The translations under genes were made by a program, and so were the position numbers. A stretch of 6,931 nucleotides of DNA from Allobrachymonas sp. (GTDB lineage Bacteria > Pseudomonadota > Gammaproteobacteria > Burkholderiales > Burkholderiaceae_C). Position 1 is the first letter of the stretch. Every line of letters starts with the position of its first letter. The stretch covers positions 1 through 6,931 of the forward strand of contig JAAUOI010000161.1 in assembly GCA_012036375.1 (NCBI GenBank). The letters are read 5' to 3'. The notes under the pieces were generated by a model that saw only the letters and a list, made by a program, of their open reading frames with translations, did no database searches and was not told the DNA's origin. Of the stretch, positions 1 to 5,590 are shown one piece after another.

Positions 1-60
1 GAGTGCATTTGTATTTTTCGCGTTTTTGCGTCTTTTAGCGCTTTTCGCGTTACCTAATCT
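1..60. other. Intergenic stretch left of cysH, no gene seen
   Basis: No open frame of useful length enters or leaves this stretch. On the minus strand it lies downstream of the cysH stop codon. In related sulfate-assimilation operons cysD and cysN (sulfate adenylyltransferase) often follow cysH. An ATG on the minus strand at 6-8 could begin such a gene, but only two codons fall inside the window and no clear ribosome binding site precedes it, so I do not call it. The only structure seen is the short tandem repeat listed separately. No convincing stem followed by a T tract was found, so the operon probably does not end here. Confidence 0.5.
14..49. repeat. Four imperfect 9-bp tandem units
   Basis: Four consecutive 9-base units can be read: TTTTTCGCG, TTTTTGCGT, CTTTTAGCG and CTTTTCGCG. 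Each has a run of four or five T followed by a GC-rich triplet or quartet. The second unit is offset by one base in its GC part. The array sits just past the cysH stop codon. It may be replication-slippage sequence with no function. No perfect hairpin longer than about 3 bp is formed, so I do not call it a terminator. Confidence 0.45.
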
Positions 61-782
61 TCAATGAGCAGAAGCAACAACATGGAGGCCACATTCCTTA
101 GCCGCCTCTTGCTCCCACCACCATCTTCCCGAGCGGAAATCTTCGCCCAAGGTGACAGCGCGGGTGCAGGGCTCGCAGCCGATGCTGGGGTAGAACTGGT
201 CGTGCAGCGCGTTGTAAGGCACGGCATGGCTTTTCACGTAATGCCACACATCGCCCAGCGTCCAATCGTGGAGCGGGTTGACTTTGACTTTGTCGCCAGA
301 ATCGTCAATCGCATGCACTTCGGCGCGAGCATCGGATTGCTCTTTGCGCAAGCCGGTAATCCAAGCGCGTTTGCCGTCTAACGCCAATGCCAGAGGCTGC
401 ATCTTACGAATATTGCAGCATTGCTTGCGCAGGACGATGCTTTTGTACATGGCATCTTTACCGTGGGCGGTTTCAAAATCATCAGCAGCTTTTGCTTGCG
501 GTTCATAAATGCGAATCGTGCGCTGGCTGCCAAATTGTTTTGTACGGTATGCAGCAAATCTAGCGTCTGAGTATGCAACTTGCCAGTTTGCAACACAAAC
601 ACTTCGCTTTTTACGCCCAGCGCTTCTAGTAAATGCGTGATCACCATGTCTTCTACGCCCAAGCTGCTGGCTTGCGTGAGCGGCTGGTATTGCTCAGCGG
701 CTTGTCGCAGCAAATTGCTGGTTGCAGCGAGCTTGCTGCCGTAGCTGCTGCTGGGGCGAGCGTGCAACGCAATGGCGCTCAT
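61..782 (-). CDS. cysH: Assimilatory adenylyl-sulfate (APS) reductase CysH, frame broken by one missing base
   Basis: This cytoplasmic enzyme reduces adenylyl sulfate to sulfite and AMP, with electrons from thioredoxin. The sequence reads in two frames: residues 1-81 from the ATG at 782, and the rest from a second frame ending at the TGA at 61-63. Adding one base to the T4 run at 538-541 joins them into 240 residues, a normal length. The joined protein has the early VFVLQTGKLH segment (61-70), a Cys-Cys pair (122-123), GCEPC with CxxC (203 and 206), and the C-terminal ECGLH catalytic cysteine (231). The CC plus CxxC set binds a 4Fe-4S cluster and marks APS-type rather than PAPS-type enzymes. 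The start codon overlaps the DUF934 stop as ATGA, suggesting translational coupling. AGGG at 792-795 is a plausible ribosome binding site. The break is probably a sequencing error. If it is real, the product loses every cluster cysteine and the catalytic cysteine. Confidence 0.9.
538..541 (-). other. Frameshift site in cysH (one base short in a T4/A4 run)
   Basis: On the coding strand the run reads CAAAAC. With five A instead of four, the frame passes straight into Q-K-Q-F-G-S-Q-R-T-I-R-I-Y-E, which joins the upstream half to the CysH C-terminal half. Without the base, ribosomes read about 53 unrelated residues and stop at 378-380. The zero-frame codons here (GTA CAA AAC) do not fit the X-XXY-YYZ pattern of a -1 slippery site. 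Confidence 0.85.
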
Positions 783-1204
783 GCCAACAAGCCCTTTGTA
801 AACGCAGGCGGATTTGCAACATCACCTTGATAGAAATTGCTGTAATGCGCCAGCAATTTTTTGCCATGTTCTGCGCTTTGATCTTCGCGCAGCACGGCGC
901 TCGTAAAACCGCTGCGCTGCATTTGCACGAGCTGATCAACGAGCACATCGCCGGTGGCGCGGATGTCGCCTTTGAAGCCTAGGCGTTTGCGTAACTGGAC
1001 GGCTTGGCTGAAGGCGCGGCCATCGCTGAAGGCGGGGAAATTCAGCTCAATCAACTCGGCGCTCTGAACCGCTTGGCTGTGTTCGGCCACATCGCTGTCA
1101 TTGGCAATTTGCAAAACATGCAAAACCTCATTTTTTAGGCCATTTTGGCCATTGGCCGGCATAGAATATGCGCCGAGTGCTATTAATTCAATAGTGTTTG
1201 ACAT
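779..1204 (-). CDS. DUF934 family protein of the sulfite-reduction operon
   Basis: This is a small soluble protein of 141 residues with no signal peptide or membrane segment. The family hallmark is visible at residues 56-66 (FPAFSDGRAFS) and in the following stretch to about residue 92, with RKRLGFKGDIRATGDV and a conserved DQ. DUF934 genes are regularly found beside cysI in beta- and gammaproteobacteria. Some annotation systems label them an oxidoreductase probably involved in sulfite reduction, but I know of no settled biochemical activity. I chose the ATG at 1204 because AGGAG on the coding strand (1212-1216) lies 7 bases upstream. A TTG at 1219 would add five residues but would place that ribosome binding site inside the gene. 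The gap from cysI is 11 bp, and the stop overlaps the cysH start by 4 bp, so the three genes are almost certainly co-translated. The reading frame is intact. Confidence 0.92.
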   Translation of the reverse strand: MSNTIELIALGAYSMPANGQNGLKNEVLHVLQIANDSDVAEHSQAVQSAELIELNFPAFSDGRAFSQAVQLRKRLGFKGDIRATGDVLVDQLVQMQRSGFTSAVLREDQSAEHGKKLLAHYSNFYQGDVANPPAFTKGLLA

Positions 1205-1211
1205 GCTGTAT

Positions 1212-1216
1212 CTCCT
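1212..1216 (-). promoter_or_regulatory. Ribosome binding site deciding the DUF934 start
   Basis: The coding strand reads GAGGAGATACAGCATG, a strong Shine-Dalgarno core AGGAG 7 bases before the ATG at 1204. It overlaps the TGA stop of cysI (1216-1218), so ribosomes finishing cysI end on this site. This supports the ATG over the upstream TTG. Confidence 0.8.
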
Positions 1217-3051
1217 CAAGCCAGCGCCGGTTCTTTGCTTCTGACACTGTTAGCTGCCGCCTTGAACGGCTCTGCGCCAACGCGCTTCAAAGTGTCAATG
1301 AACAGCTCAAATTTCTCGCCACGGCCTTCTCTGAGTTCTTTGTAAGTCGTGAGTACTGCCTCAATCGCATCAGGCACTTGTTCAGCAGAAAACGATGGGC
1401 CAACAACCTTGCCAGCCACAGATGCGCCGCTGATCGCACTGCCATCCGAGCCGCCGAGCGTGACTTGATACCACTCTTGCCCATCTTTATCGACGCCCAA
1501 AATGCCGATGTGGCCGCTGTGATGATGGCCGCAGGAATTGATGCAGCCGCTGATGTGAAGATCAATATCGCCCAAGTCTTCGAGTTCATCCAAATCTTGA
1601 TAGCGCTCGGTGATTTCTTGCGCAATCGGCAGGCTGCGGGCATTGGCCAAATCGCAAAAATCGCCGCCGGGGCAGGCGATCATGTCGGTGAGCAGGCCGA
1701 TGTTGCTGGATGCAAAGCCTGCTTTTTTGGCGGCTCGCCATAGAGAAGGCAGCGCATCGCAGCTGACCCATGGCAAGAGCAGATTTTGATCATGCGTGAT
1801 GCGCAGCTCGCCATGGGAGAACTCATCGGCGATTTGCGCTGCAAGCTCCATCTGCTCAGGTGTCACGTCACCTGGCGACTGGCCAACGCGCTTTACAGAA
1901 AGAGTTACCGCACGAAGCTTGGCGTTCTTATGCGCATGCACATTGCGCGAGACCCAGCGTGTGAATGCCACATCATCCTGCGCTGCAACCTCAAGAATAC
2001 GATTGACTTTATTTGCTATGAAATCCGTAGCATTTGGCGCACATTCTATGCCGGCTAGAGGCTCAAAATGCTTGAAAACGCGGTCAAATTCAGCTTGTGG
2101 GATGGTGTGTGGTGCGCCATCTTGATTCACGATGCGCTCGTATTCCTCTTCTACCTGATCAATGTATTTTTGGCCTTCCGCTTTGACCAAAATCTTGATA
2201 CGCGCTTTGTATTTGTTATCGCGGCGGCCATACAAGTTGTAGACGCGCACGATGGCTTCTAAGTAGCTCAGGATTTGATTCCAAGGCAGGAATTCTCGAA
2301 TCACCGTGGCAATCACTGGCGTGCGCCCCATGCCGCCACCCACCAGCACTTTGAAGCCCACATCGCCCTTAGCGATGTTTTGTGTGGCATCGCCACTCTC
2401 GCTTCGGAGCAGTTGCAAACCCACATCGTGCCAATAGATGGCGGCACGGTCTTCTTTTGAGCCGCTGACAGCAATTTTGAATTTACGCGGCAAAAATGCG
2501 AATTCAGGGTGCAGCGTGCTCCACTGACGCAAGATTTCGCAAAAGGGGCGCGGATCAACGATCTCATCGGGCGCGATGCCAGCGAGCGCATCACTCGTGA
2601 TATTGCGGATGCAATTGCCGCTGGTTTGAATGCCATGCATATCCACGCTGGCGAGCAAATCCATCACATCGGCAGATTTTTCAATCGGAATCCAGTTGTA
2701 TTGAATGTTTTGACGGGTGGTGAAATGGCCGTAGCCGGTTTTCATCTCAATGCCTTTGCCGGCTAGGCGTGCTTGGCCAGTGATAGCAGTTTGCAAAACC
2801 TCTGGTGAAGGCTGATCGTATTCGCGAGCAATTTGTGCCAACACGCGAAGCTGCTTGCTAGAGACCACGCCATAGGGCACAGCCACACGCAGCATCGGTG
2901 CATAGCGCTGCACATACCAGCCGTTTTGCAGGCGCAGCGGGCGAAATTCCTCTTCTTTCAAACGGCCATCCAAGCGGCGCTCCAATTGATCGCGGTATTG
3001 CGCGGCGCGGAGTTTGACGAAGTTACGGTCAAAACTGTTGTAGTGGTACAT
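1216..3051 (-). CDS. cysI: Sulfite reductase hemoprotein (nitrite/sulfite reductase family) CysI
   Basis: This cytoplasmic 611-residue enzyme carries out the six-electron reduction of sulfite to sulfide, using siroheme coupled to a 4Fe-4S cluster. The two-fold ferredoxin-like/siroheme domain pattern is visible. The N-terminal half has FRPLRLQNGWYVQRYAPMLR (36-55), HFTTRQNIQYNW (109-120) and TSGNCIRN (143-150). The cluster and siroheme cysteines are in CPGGDFC (C460 and C466) and SGCINSCGHHH (C503 and C507), the expected CX5C...CX3C arrangement. Nitrite reductases of this superfamily look similar, but neighbours cysH and DUF934 favour sulfite. Two stretches, about 80-105 and 217-230, look like insertions compared with the shorter Burkholderia/Ralstonia-type proteins I can recall. 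No flavoprotein partner (cysJ) or ferredoxin gene is in the window, so the electron donor is unknown. The start at 3051 follows the TSUP stop by 18 bp and has only a weak GAG upstream. Confidence 0.96.
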   Translation of the reverse strand: MYHYNSFDRNFVKLRAAQYRDQLERRLDGRLKEEEFRPLRLQNGWYVQRYAPMLRVAVPYGVVSSKQLRVLAQIAREYDQPSPEVLQTAITGQARLAGKGIEMKTGYGHFTTRQNIQYNWIPIEKSADVMDLLASVDMHGIQTSGNCIRNITSDALAGIAPDEIVDPRPFCEILRQWSTLHPEFAFLPRKFKIAVSGSKEDRAAIYWHDVGLQLLRSESGDATQNIAKGDVGFKVLVGGGMGRTPVIATVIREFLPWNQILSYLEAIVRVYNLYGRRDNKYKARIKILVKAEGQKYIDQVEEEYERIVNQDGAPHTIPQAEFDRVFKHFEPLAGIECAPNATDFIANKVNRILEVAAQDDVAFTRWVSRNVHAHKNAKLRAVTLSVKRVGQSPGDVTPEQMELAAQIADEFSHGELRITHDQNLLLPWVSCDALPSLWRAAKKAGFASSNIGLLTDMIACPGGDFCDLANARSLPIAQEITERYQDLDELEDLGDIDLHISGCINSCGHHHSGHIGILGVDKDGQEWYQVTLGGSDGSAISGASVAGKVVGPSFSAEQVPDAIEAVLTTYKELREGRGEKFELFIDTLKRVGAEPFKAAANSVRSKEPALA

Positions 3052-3069
3052 GGTTTTTATCTCGAAAAT

Positions 3070-3867
3070 TCAAATGGCGAGCAGCTTGATGCCCGCATAG
3101 GCCAGCAGCAGCGAAAGAATGGAGCGAATCGCGCGATCAGGCACTTTGTGGCCGAGCTGCGTGCCGATCCAAATGCCGGGGAGCGAGCCAGCGAGTAGCT
3201 TGGCCAGCAGTGGCCAATCGACCGAACCGATACTGGCGTGGCCAAGGCCAGCAACCAGCGTGAGCGGCACGGCATAAGCCACATCCGCTGCCACGATGCG
3301 ATTGAGCGGCAGGGCGGGGTAAAGCAGCATGAGTGCTGTGACACCAATCGCTCCAGCACCAACCGACGTGAGGCTCACGAGCACGCCGATTAATGCGCCA
3401 AAAATGATGGGGAGGGCTGGATGGCGTGGTTTGGTGGCCTGCGCGAGCTGCTCTGGCGTGAGTTCGCGTGCTTTGGGAGCAGATGAGCCTTTGATCGCTT
3501 TGTAGAGCGTGGCAGCAGCGGTGAGCAAGAGTGCAAAGCCGAGCGTGGTCGTCATGACTTTTTGCACGTTGTCTTGCGCCGCGCCAAGGTAATGCAGTGC
3601 GCCCACTGTGAGCAAAGCAGCTGGAATCGAGCCGATGCTGAGTGCCCCGACGATTTTCCAATCAATGCGGCGAGCCAGCGTCAAGTTCACCGTGCCGCCC
3701 AGCTTAGTAAACGCAGCAAACAGCAAATCCGTGCCCACAGCCAAAATCGGCTTGATGCCAAAGCCGAAGATGAGGATGGGAGTCATCAGCGAGCCGCCGC
3801 CCACACCAGTCAGGCCGACAACGAAGCCTACAAAGAAGCCGCTCAAAACGAATGCAAGATCAGTCAT
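3070..3867 (-). CDS. TSUP (TauE/SafE) family inner-membrane transporter
   Basis: This 265-residue protein is very hydrophobic, with about eight predicted membrane-spanning stretches in two halves. The halves are separated by a polar loop at about 125-150 that is rich in Lys, Arg, Glu and Gln. Each half starts with a glycine-rich motif typical of the family: LTGVGGGSLMTP (19-30) and LTSVGAGAIGV (166-176). TSUP proteins move sulfur-containing anions such as sulfite, sulfoacetate or thiosulfate, and some are annotated as sulfite exporters. Position as first gene of a sulfate-reduction operon, 18 bp before cysI, suggests export of excess sulfite or uptake of a sulfur oxyanion. Direction and substrate cannot be read from sequence. 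The ATG at 3867 is the only sensible start, but no Shine-Dalgarno core is visible before it. The frame is intact. Confidence 0.92.
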   Translation of the reverse strand: MTDLAFVLSGFFVGFVVGLTGVGGGSLMTPILIFGFGIKPILAVGTDLLFAAFTKLGGTVNLTLARRIDWKIVGALSIGSIPAALLTVGALHYLGAAQDNVQKVMTTTLGFALLLTAAATLYKAIKGSSAPKARELTPEQLAQATKPRHPALPIIFGALIGVLVSLTSVGAGAIGVTALMLLYPALPLNRIVAADVAYAVPLTLVAGLGHASIGSVDWPLLAKLLAGSLPGIWIGTQLGHKVPDRAIRSILSLLLAYAGIKLLAI

Positions 3868-3921
3868 GGGAGCGAACTGTGCCGCAGACCCGCACTAAAC
3901 CAAACTACTTTTTTGTTCTTC

Positions 3922-3943
3922 GCTTATTCGCATAAGCTTATTC
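3922..3943. repeat. Direct and inverted GCTTAT repeats, possible operator
   Basis: GCTTATTC occurs at 3922-3929 and again at 3936-3943. Between them ATAAGC (3932-3937) forms a perfect 6-bp inverted repeat with the first copy across a 4-base gap. ATAAGCTTAT (3932-3941) is itself a 10-bp palindrome. The cluster lies 55-76 bp before the TSUP start codon, where a regulator of the sulfur operon could bind. No regulator is identified. Confidence 0.4.
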
Positions 3944-3957
3944 AAGACTGACTTGGC

Positions 3958-3972
3958 AGGCTTGCAAAGCCT
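3958..3972. repeat. Perfect 6-bp inverted repeat with a 3-base loop
   Basis: AGGCTT (3958-3963) pairs with AAGCCT (3967-3972) across GCA. Neither strand has a T tract directly after the stem in the direction of transcription, so this is unlikely to be an intrinsic terminator. It could be an operator half or chance. Confidence 0.35.
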
Positions 3973-4001
3973 CAAAAATATACGGCTTCGGCCTTGAACT
4001 T

Positions 4002-4031
4002 TTGTCAAAAGCCCGCACTCTGTGTTATCGT
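4002..4031 (+). promoter_or_regulatory. Candidate sigma-70 promoter for hfq
   Basis: TTGTCA (4002-4007) matches five of six bases of the -35 consensus. TATCGT (4026-4031), 18 bases on, matches four of six of the -10 consensus. Transcription would begin near 4038, giving a leader of about 30 bases before the GTG. A second -35-like hexamer, TTGAAC, is at 3994-3999. This is a pattern call only. Confidence 0.4.
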
Positions 4032-4035
4032 CATA

Positions 4036-4055
4036 GTTCCAATAACTACTGGAAC
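4036..4055 (+). promoter_or_regulatory. Inverted repeat beside the hfq ribosome binding site
   Basis: GTTCCA (4036-4041) and TGGAAC (4050-4055) form a perfect 6-bp stem with an 8-base A/T-rich loop, ending 2 bases before GGAG. If it lies within the transcript it could affect ribosome access. If transcription starts near 4038, the first arm is only partly transcribed and the repeat would more likely act as DNA. Confidence 0.4.
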
Positions 4056-4057
4056 AC

Positions 4058-4061
4058 GGAG
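4058..4061 (+). promoter_or_regulatory. Ribosome binding site deciding the GTG start of hfq
   Basis: The sequence CACGGAGAATATCGTG places GGAG 6 bases before the GTG at 4068. It decides the start against the longer in-frame opening at 4002. Confidence 0.8.
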
Positions 4062-4067
4062 AATATC

Positions 4068-4328
4068 GTGAGCAACAACAAAGGCCAACTCTTGCAAGAC
4101 CCGTTCTTGAACCAACTTCGTCGCGAGCACGTGCTCGTGTCGATTTACTTGGTCAACGGTATCAAACTTCAAGGCCAGATCGAATCGTTTGACCAATACG
4201 TCGTGCTGCTACGCAACACTGTCACGCAAATGGTCTACAAGCATGCCATTTCCACCATCGTCCCCGGCCGCGCTGTGAATTTCCAAGCGGTTGACGAGGG
4301 CGGTGCTGCGCCAGCAGCCAATCCTTAA
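4068..4328 (+). CDS. hfq: RNA chaperone Hfq (Sm-like hexamer)
   Basis: Hfq forms a ring of six subunits that binds small RNAs and mRNAs, promoting their pairing and altering translation and RNA decay. The protein is 86 residues. Sm1 and Sm2 regions are fully conserved: GQLLQDPFLN (6-15) with the proximal-face Gln-Asp at 10-11, VSIYLVNGIKLQG (24-36), SFDQYVVLLRN (40-50), and YKHAISTIVP (57-66) carrying the Tyr-Lys-His signature. A short Gly/Ala-rich tail (75-86) replaces the longer tail of enterobacterial Hfq, as is usual in betaproteobacteria. I start at the GTG at 4068 because GGAG lies 6 bases upstream at 4058-4061 and the family begins at this point. An in-frame TTG at 4002 would add 22 residues that do not resemble Hfq. 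hflX follows after 47 bp with no terminator, so co-transcription is likely. Confidence 0.97.
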   Translation: MSNNKGQLLQDPFLNQLRREHVLVSIYLVNGIKLQGQIESFDQYVVLLRNTVTQMVYKHAISTIVPGRAVNFQAVDEGGAAPAANP

Positions 4329-4375
4329 CCGATTGAGCAAGCTTCTCTGGCCTTCTTTCTTTAAGAGGGCTTCAT

Positions 4376-5577
4376 ATGGCACGAGAGAGGTCGCAAGACA
4401 TTGCGTCATCCCATGTCGGCAATTCCATGCCTGACTCATTGAATTCCGCAGGCGAAATGCCAGCGAAAAATGCCAACAAGGTCATCTTGGTTGGCGTGGA
4501 TTTGCATGAGCCGCATTTCGATGCAGAACTCGAAGAGCTCGGGCTTCTTGCGCAAACTGCTGGTCTTGAGCCTGTCGCGCGCATCACCTGCAAGCGCCAT
4601 GCGCCCGATGCTGCTTTGTTTGTGGGCAAAGGCAAGGCCGATGAGATCAAGCTGCTGGCCGAGCAACAGGGCGCGGCTGAAATCTTGTTTGACCAAAGCA
4701 TCAGCCCGGCGCAGCAACGCAATTTAGAGCGCCACATGGGCATGCCTGTGAATGACCGCACGCTCTTGATTTTGGAGATTTTCGCTCAGCGTGCCCGTTC
4801 GCATGAAGGCAAGCTGCAAGTGGAGCTGGCCAAGCTGCAATACCTGTCCACCCGCCTCGTGCGCCGTTGGAGCCACCTAGAGCGCCAGCGCGGTGGCATT
4901 GGTGGGCGTGGCGGCCCGGGCGAGAAGCAAATGGAGCTGGACCGCCGCATGATTGCCGAATCGATCAAGCGCACCAAAAGCTCGGCTTGACACCGTGAAA
5001 AAAGCAGCGCAACACGCAGCGCAAGCAAAGAGCCAAGACCGGCCATTTCGGCATCGCCTTAGTCGGCTACACCAATGCCGGTAAATCCACCTTGTTCAAC
5101 AGCCTGACCAAAGCCCGTGTTTATGCTGCCGATCAGCTCTTTGCCACGCTGGATCCCACCACGCGCAGCATTTATCTGGGCGATGCCACGCAATCGGTGA
5201 GCCTGTCTGACACGGTGGGCTTCATTCGCGATTTGCCCCATGGCTTGATTGATGCGTTTGAAGCCACTTTGCAGGAGGCGGCGCATGCGCAGTTGCTACT
5301 GCACGTGATCGATGCAAGCCATGTGAATTTCACTGAGCAAATCCAAGAGGTTCAGCGTGTATTGACTGAGATTGGTGCTCAAGATCTGCCGCAACTGCTG
5401 GTGTTCAATAAGCTTGATATGCTGCCAGAAGATCGCCGCCCCGCCTTACTTTGGGACCATTACGAGCTCGATGGTCAGAGCCTGCAACGCGTTTTTGTGA
5501 GTGCACAAAGCGGTGAAGGCATGGAAACTTTGCGGTCAATCTTGGCCAAGCTGTCTGCGGCAGGCTTGACACACTAG
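4376..5577 (+). CDS. hflX: GTPase HflX, frame broken by two extra A bases
   Basis: HflX is a GTPase that binds the 50S ribosomal subunit and can split stalled 70S ribosomes under stress. The first frame (204 codons, stop at 4988-4990) holds the N-terminal HflX domain, including FVGKGKADEI, FDQSISPAQQRNLE and the Gly-rich linker RGGIGGRGGPGEKQMELDRR. The C-terminal half reads in another frame to the TAG at 5575-5577. Removing one A from each run at 4976-4979 and 4998-5003 gives 399 continuous residues. Motifs are then G1 GYTNAGKST (230-238), G2 region FATLDPTTR (255-263), G3 DTVGF (278-282), G4 NKLD (344-347) and G5 SAQSG (375-379). The stretch between the two runs encodes A-R-L-D-T-V in the third frame, matching the family's basic helix, so the gene is evidently otherwise sound. 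ATG 4376 has GAGGG 6 bases upstream. If the breaks are real, the GTPase domain is lost. Confidence 0.93.
4976..4979 (+). other. Frameshift site 1 in hflX (one extra A)
   Basis: ACC-AAAA-GCTCGG with four A runs into a TGA at 4988. With three A it reads T-K-A-R-L-D-T-V, the expected family sequence. Confidence 0.8.
4998..5003 (+). other. Frameshift site 2 in hflX (one extra A)
   Basis: GTG followed by six A and GCAGCGC gives K-K-A-A-Q-H, which does not fit. With five A it gives K-K-Q-R-N-T-Q-R-K-Q-R, the expected basic segment before the G domain. Confidence 0.8.
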
Positions 5578-5590
5578 AATTTAGCCCCAT

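Larger units (their letters stand above)
3868..4067. promoter_or_regulatory. Divergent intergenic region between the sulfur operon and hfq
   Basis: These 200 bp must hold the promoters of both the leftward TSUP-cysI-DUF934-cysH operon and the rightward hfq cluster. Visible structures are: repeated GCTTATTC with an inverted half (3922-3943); a stem AGGCTT-GCA-AAGCCT (3958-3972); a short GGC-TTCG-GCC hairpin just after it; a candidate hfq promoter (4002-4031); and an inverted repeat next to the hfq ribosome binding site (4036-4055). The cys operon would be expected to answer to a LysR-type regulator such as CysB, but I cannot confirm a binding site. I found no convincing leftward -35/-10 pair. 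Confidence 0.6.

Noticed and set aside
1205..1219. TTG start for DUF934 five codons upstream
   Set aside because: It would bury the AGGAG site within the gene. The ATG at 1204 is correctly spaced from it.
1198..1743. A 181-codon open frame on the plus strand opposite cysI
   Set aside because: It lies wholly antisense to a well-conserved enzyme, its translation resembles nothing I recognise, and it has low-complexity Ala/Ile-rich composition typical of antisense shadow frames.
3137..3661. A 174-codon minus-strand frame inside the TSUP gene
   Set aside because: It is the out-of-frame shadow of the transporter. The Cys/His/Arg-rich translation has no membrane pattern or family motif.
3958..3972. 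Intrinsic terminator
   Set aside because: The stem is only 6 bp and has no T tract after it on either strand in the direction of transcription. The A-rich stretch on the plus strand is on the wrong side for leftward transcription.
4002..4067. A longer N-terminus for Hfq from an in-frame TTG
   Set aside because: These 22 residues overlap the putative promoter and inverted repeat and do not match Hfq. The GTG at 4068 has an ideal ribosome binding site.
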